64,000 nucleotides of DNA from Serripes groenlandicus (taxonomy: Eukaryota > Mollusca > Bivalvia > Cardiida > Cardiidae), in assembly GCA_031761405.1 (NCBI GenBank), contig JASEVX010000003.1, forward strand, positions 148,958,555-149,022,554, given 5' to 3'. Position numbers and translations under genes: made by a program. The notes beneath the pieces were generated by a model. It worked only from the letters and a program-made list of their open reading frames with translations. It was not told the DNA's origin and did not search any database. The first letter of the stretch is position 1, and every line of letters begins with the position of its first letter. Shown here piece by piece: positions 61,403 to 64,000 of this stretch.

Positions 61403-61541
61403 TTAACCCTTTCCCTCGTATAGACGCGTTGTGACGCCTCTGCAGCAGACGGCTTTTTGAAAACATAGTGACAAAAGAAGAAATTGCACAAAACGTTCAA
61501 AGTCGTCTGCTGCAGAATTGCTGTATGAGGGAAAGGGTTGA
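61403..61541 (-). mobile_element. CCCTTTCCC MITE, deletion derivative (139 bp)
   Basis: TTAA left, TTGA right. Reads ..GAAATTGCACAAAACG then TTCAAAGTCGTCTGCTGCAG: about 90 internal bases are removed at a short ACGT-type microhomology. Both termini are intact and of the young type. Confidence 0.93.
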
Positions 61542-61605
61542 GTAAACATTCATTTTAATAGATATTGTAATACGCCCCTGCAATTTACTTTGCTATATTA
61601 TATAA

Positions 61606-61794
61606 GCTCTAAGATAAGGGACATTTTTCATGTTCTGAAATTCTTATTTGACTTTCAAACCCTATGTTGTGGCTACTCAAAAGAATTGAATCAGTGAGAC
61701 GATTCTTTTGAGTACCAACAACATAGGATTTGGTTGAGTAATAAGATAAATAGTGTGGGGAAAAGACCTGTTCACTCCCCCTCCTATCTTATAA
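61606..61794. mobile_element. Family-3 hairpin element, copy 2
   Basis: 67-base hairpin at 61661-61727, the same length as copy 1 but with more mismatches (GGCTACTC, GAATTGAATC). Terminal sequence CTAAGATAAGGGACA pairs loosely with CCTATCTTATAAG at the right. Confidence 0.75.
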
Positions 61795-62310
61795 GTCCTC
61801 TGTATGATTGTAGGAAATGTTTATTATTATAGGTTTTGTACATTTGAAAATATGCAATATTTTACAGACTGTAACATTGCATAAGTTAAGGGGGAATAAA
61901 AAATGAACTTGACTGAGAAAGATGGGATTTTAAGATAAGAATGATAAGAAATTCTACAAGCAAGCTTTATCAGCTCACCACCCTCTAATCACTAAGTTAT
62001 CGCGAAGATTTTTTGAGATGATATCTTTTTATGGAGGTTTTATATCGGTTTTGAAGTAGCATTTGAAACGATTCAGTCCCACTGAACACTTGGTGATGAA
62101 CGGTATATATCGGAACAACTGGTCTGTGGTGGTTTTATATTTGTGGATTTTATTTTAGTGTAAATAAATATTTGTGTGTGTATGTGGATTTTATTCCCTG
62201 AAATTGATAATCTTGAAGAAAATTTATTTATATTTAAAGTTTATAAACAAATACAAAGAAATGAATTTAATTTGAAACTTGCTTTGTAAGACCATATGTT
62301 TGATTGTATT
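61795..62310. other. No feature seen
   Basis: No gene or repeat recognised. Confidence 0.4.
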
Positions 62311-62377
62311 GCAAACAGTGAAGACCCAGTTCAGCTTGATCAGTTTTTGCTGGCTGATCTTGATCTGCTCTGTTTAC
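62311..62377. repeat. Imperfect foldback repeat
   Basis: GCAAACAGTGAAGACCCAG..CAGC pairs with the reverse complement of GCTGATCTTGATCTGCTCTG then TTTAC. It resembles a foldback repeat I associate with other bivalve genomes. The 65-codon + frame across it (62296-62493) includes NSEDPVQLDQ and is best explained as translation of this repeat. Confidence 0.5.
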
Positions 62378-62470
62378 TAATTATTGATATCCCATCTTCC
62401 TGTATCAAGTGGACTGAAATTGGATCAAAACTGAAAGATAGAACAAGAAAATGTTTCATTTCAGCAGTCT

Positions 62471-62708
62471 TTAACCCATTACCACATAGTTAATACCATT
62501 TTAGACTCTTTAAATTAAAAAAAGAGAGGGATAAATCCCTAGAAATAGCCTAAAAAATGATAAGGATTATTCAAGACATGATATAAGAAAGCATTGTGGT
62601 AAAAAGAACTTTCTCTTCAGTAGCAATTTTACCTTTTCCTACTTTGTTTTCAGTTTAAAATTTTCTGCTGAAGATGCATAATAAGGTGTCTGTATCATTT
62701 TAAGGGTA
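62471..62708 (+). mobile_element. CCCTTTCCC MITE, strongly decayed
   Basis: TTAACCCATTACCACATAG; GAAAGCATTGTGGTAAAAAG; CAATTTTACCTTTTCCTAC; GGTGTCTGTATCATTTTAAGGG. Confidence 0.6.
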
Positions 62709-62945
62709 GATATGATCTGTGAATTATAAAGGGAAGGTTAGATGTTAGAGCGTCATTTGAATTTAAATGGTTTGAGTAACTGTAAATATTGCGGGATTCC
62801 GTCTTGCGCCACTGGATTTTATTCAATATCGTTGGGATTTATTCAATATGTTATAGAAAATCAAAGAGGATATTGAAATCATTGGTTAAGTGATACAGGA
62901 GCATTTATATCTTCGATATTGCTGATTTTATGTAAGTGATACAAT

Positions 62946-63099
62946 TTAACCCTTTCCCACATTCAGAAGCTTTCTACTGCAGCAGACGACTTTTGCCACA
63001 ATCTTTTCAACTTGATTCAATAACTGTCCTTCATTTATTTTTGACAAGATGTATTCAAAGTCGTCTGCTGCAGATTTGTTGTATGTGGGTAAGGGTTAA
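62946..63099 (-). mobile_element. CCCTTTCCC MITE, core deleted (154 bp)
   Basis: TTAA at 62946 and 63096; GCAGACGACTTTTGCCACAATC joins the left arm to the sequence after the core. Confidence 0.9.
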
Positions 63100-63140
63100 A
63101 CTTGCTGATTAGTATGCTGTCTATTTTGGCAGTAATAGCG

Positions 63141-63350
63141 TTAACCCTTTCCCACATACAGCAAATCTGCAGCAGACGACATTGAAAACATAGTGACTAA
63201 AACCTGAAAAATCTCCATAAAAGATAGCTTAATTGTTAAATAAAGTTGAAAACATTGTGGCCAATGGAGAAATTTCTCCCTTTGTCACAATGTTTTCAAA
63301 AGTCGTCTGCTGCTATTGCGTCAAAATGCATCTGCAGGTGGGAAAGTTTT
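63141..63350 (+). mobile_element. CCCTTTCCC MITE, older type
   Basis: TTAACCCTTTCCCACATACAGC; GTGGCCAATGGAGAAATTTCTCCCTTTG shows a shortened core stem; right GCGTCAAAATGCATCTGCAGGTGGGAAAG. Confidence 0.88.
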
Positions 63351-63361
63351 CTTTTCATTGC

Positions 63362-63582
63362 CTAACCCTTTCCATGTGCAGACGCTTTTCGACATTTCTA
63401 CAGCAGCCATAATTAGCAATTTCTTCTTTCAAAATAATTTCAACTCTCCTCAATATTTACACTTTCATATACATGTATATGTATATATATATATAGAGAG
63501 AGAATTTCAAAATTGAATTATTTTAGCATACATGTTCTCAAAAATCATCTGCTACAGATTTGTTGTATGTAGAAAAGGGATA
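63362..63582 (-). mobile_element. CCCTTTCCC MITE with AT microsatellite
   Basis: CTAACCCTTTCCATGTGCAGACGC left; right ATCATCTGCTACAGATTTGTTGTATGTAG. An AT/AG tract (63470-63502) grew within the spacer. Confidence 0.78.
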
Positions 63583-63711
63583 ATCGTGGAGAAAAAAAAT
63601 GCCAGATCAATTTTACCTTATATCTTTTAAGCAAAGAAAGGAAACTGTTGACAAACACTGGGAAATTTGTATCTCATCTAAATACAAAATGTTTACAGGA
63701 CATTTACTTGA

Positions 63712-63896
63712 ACCTTTTCCCACATACCAACACATCTTGACGCATCTGCAGCAAACAATTATTGAAAACATTGTGGCAAATGAAGAAATAGCTCACAATA
63801 TTTTCAACAGACACTGGTCATTCTATTTTCATTGATAGAGATTTTAAATATTTCCCCACAGGATGTTTTAAAATTCATCTGCATTGTGGGTAAGGG
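63712..63896 (-). mobile_element. CCCTTTCCC MITE, decayed
   Basis: AACCTTTTCCCACATACCAACACATCTTGACGCATCTGCAGC left; GATAGAGATTTTAAATATTTCC spacer; right TCATCTGCATTGTGGGTAAGGG. Confidence 0.78.
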
Positions 63897-64000
63897 GGAT
63901 TTAATAGTATGGTCAATGACATTAAGCCTGAAAACATTCAGGCAAATAAAAAAAGTAATCTTTGATAACTTGATAATATTGTTTCTGTTCTAATTTTCTT

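Noticed and set aside
62296..62493. 65-codon frame with protein-like NSEDPVQLDQ
   Set aside because: Explained by a foldback repeat and ends in the next MITE.

Overview
This is repeat-dominated animal DNA, most likely from a marine bivalve mollusc. It is AT-rich, intergenic or intronic, and has no long open reading frame. There is no rRNA gene, no standard tRNA gene, no CRISPR array and no prokaryotic gene organisation. The bivalve call rests on the repeats: a hairpin-headed element with a (GTCC)n microsatellite and a 161-bp tandem array (25777-27791), a second with a (GTGC)n microsatellite and 166-bp units (51590-52538), and a foldback at 62311-62377. All resemble repeat types I associate with bivalve genomes. 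That is memory, not a search. The species cannot be named.

The dominant feature is one family of short palindromic elements, here called the CCCTTTCCC MITE. A standard copy is 230-232 bp. It is flanked by TTAA and has ends CCCTTTCCC(T/A)CATA..., a subterminal inverted repeat CTGCAGCAGACGAC, and a central hairpin AAATTGC(A/T)C...G(T/A)GCAATTT. TTAA target sites with CCC-starting ends point to the piggyBac superfamily; no transposase is present. I count about 35 copies complete or nearly so and roughly 90 decayed or partial ones, in both orientations and often nested or sharing one TTAA. In this annotation, + orientation means the CGACAA..CTGCAG end is on the left; - means the GACGC..CTGCAG end is on the left. 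Most short ORFs are translations of this repeat.

Layout. 1-1100: a tandemly duplicated segment with a 25-bp-periodic array of MEF2-type sites, next to a promoter-like island (945-1085). 1400-5130: MITEs, plus a duplicated coding-like fragment at 4605-4905 on the minus strand. 5380-7800: an almost MITE-free stretch with one strong hairpin. 7800-25300: dense MITEs, a second MITE family (10240-10455), a third hairpin element (16136-16318), a tandem tRNA-like block (20577-20745) and a TIR element with a microsatellite (23441-23711). 25300-27900: a three-level nest (old MITE, 161-bp-array element, 150-bp-repeat element). 27900-49600: dense MITEs, the second family-2 copy (30977-31193), and candidate exons at 34102-34197 and 36558-36747. 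49200-52540: two relatives of the 166-bp-unit element. 52600-64000: MITEs, a candidate exon at 58259-58320, the second family-3 copy (61606-61794) and the foldback.

The only host-gene evidence is three short open segments with splice-like borders on the + strand, one duplicated coding-like fragment on the - strand, and the promoter-like island. The first two + strand segments are phase-compatible. None gives a protein I recognise. The window could lie within a long-intron gene, but that is inference.
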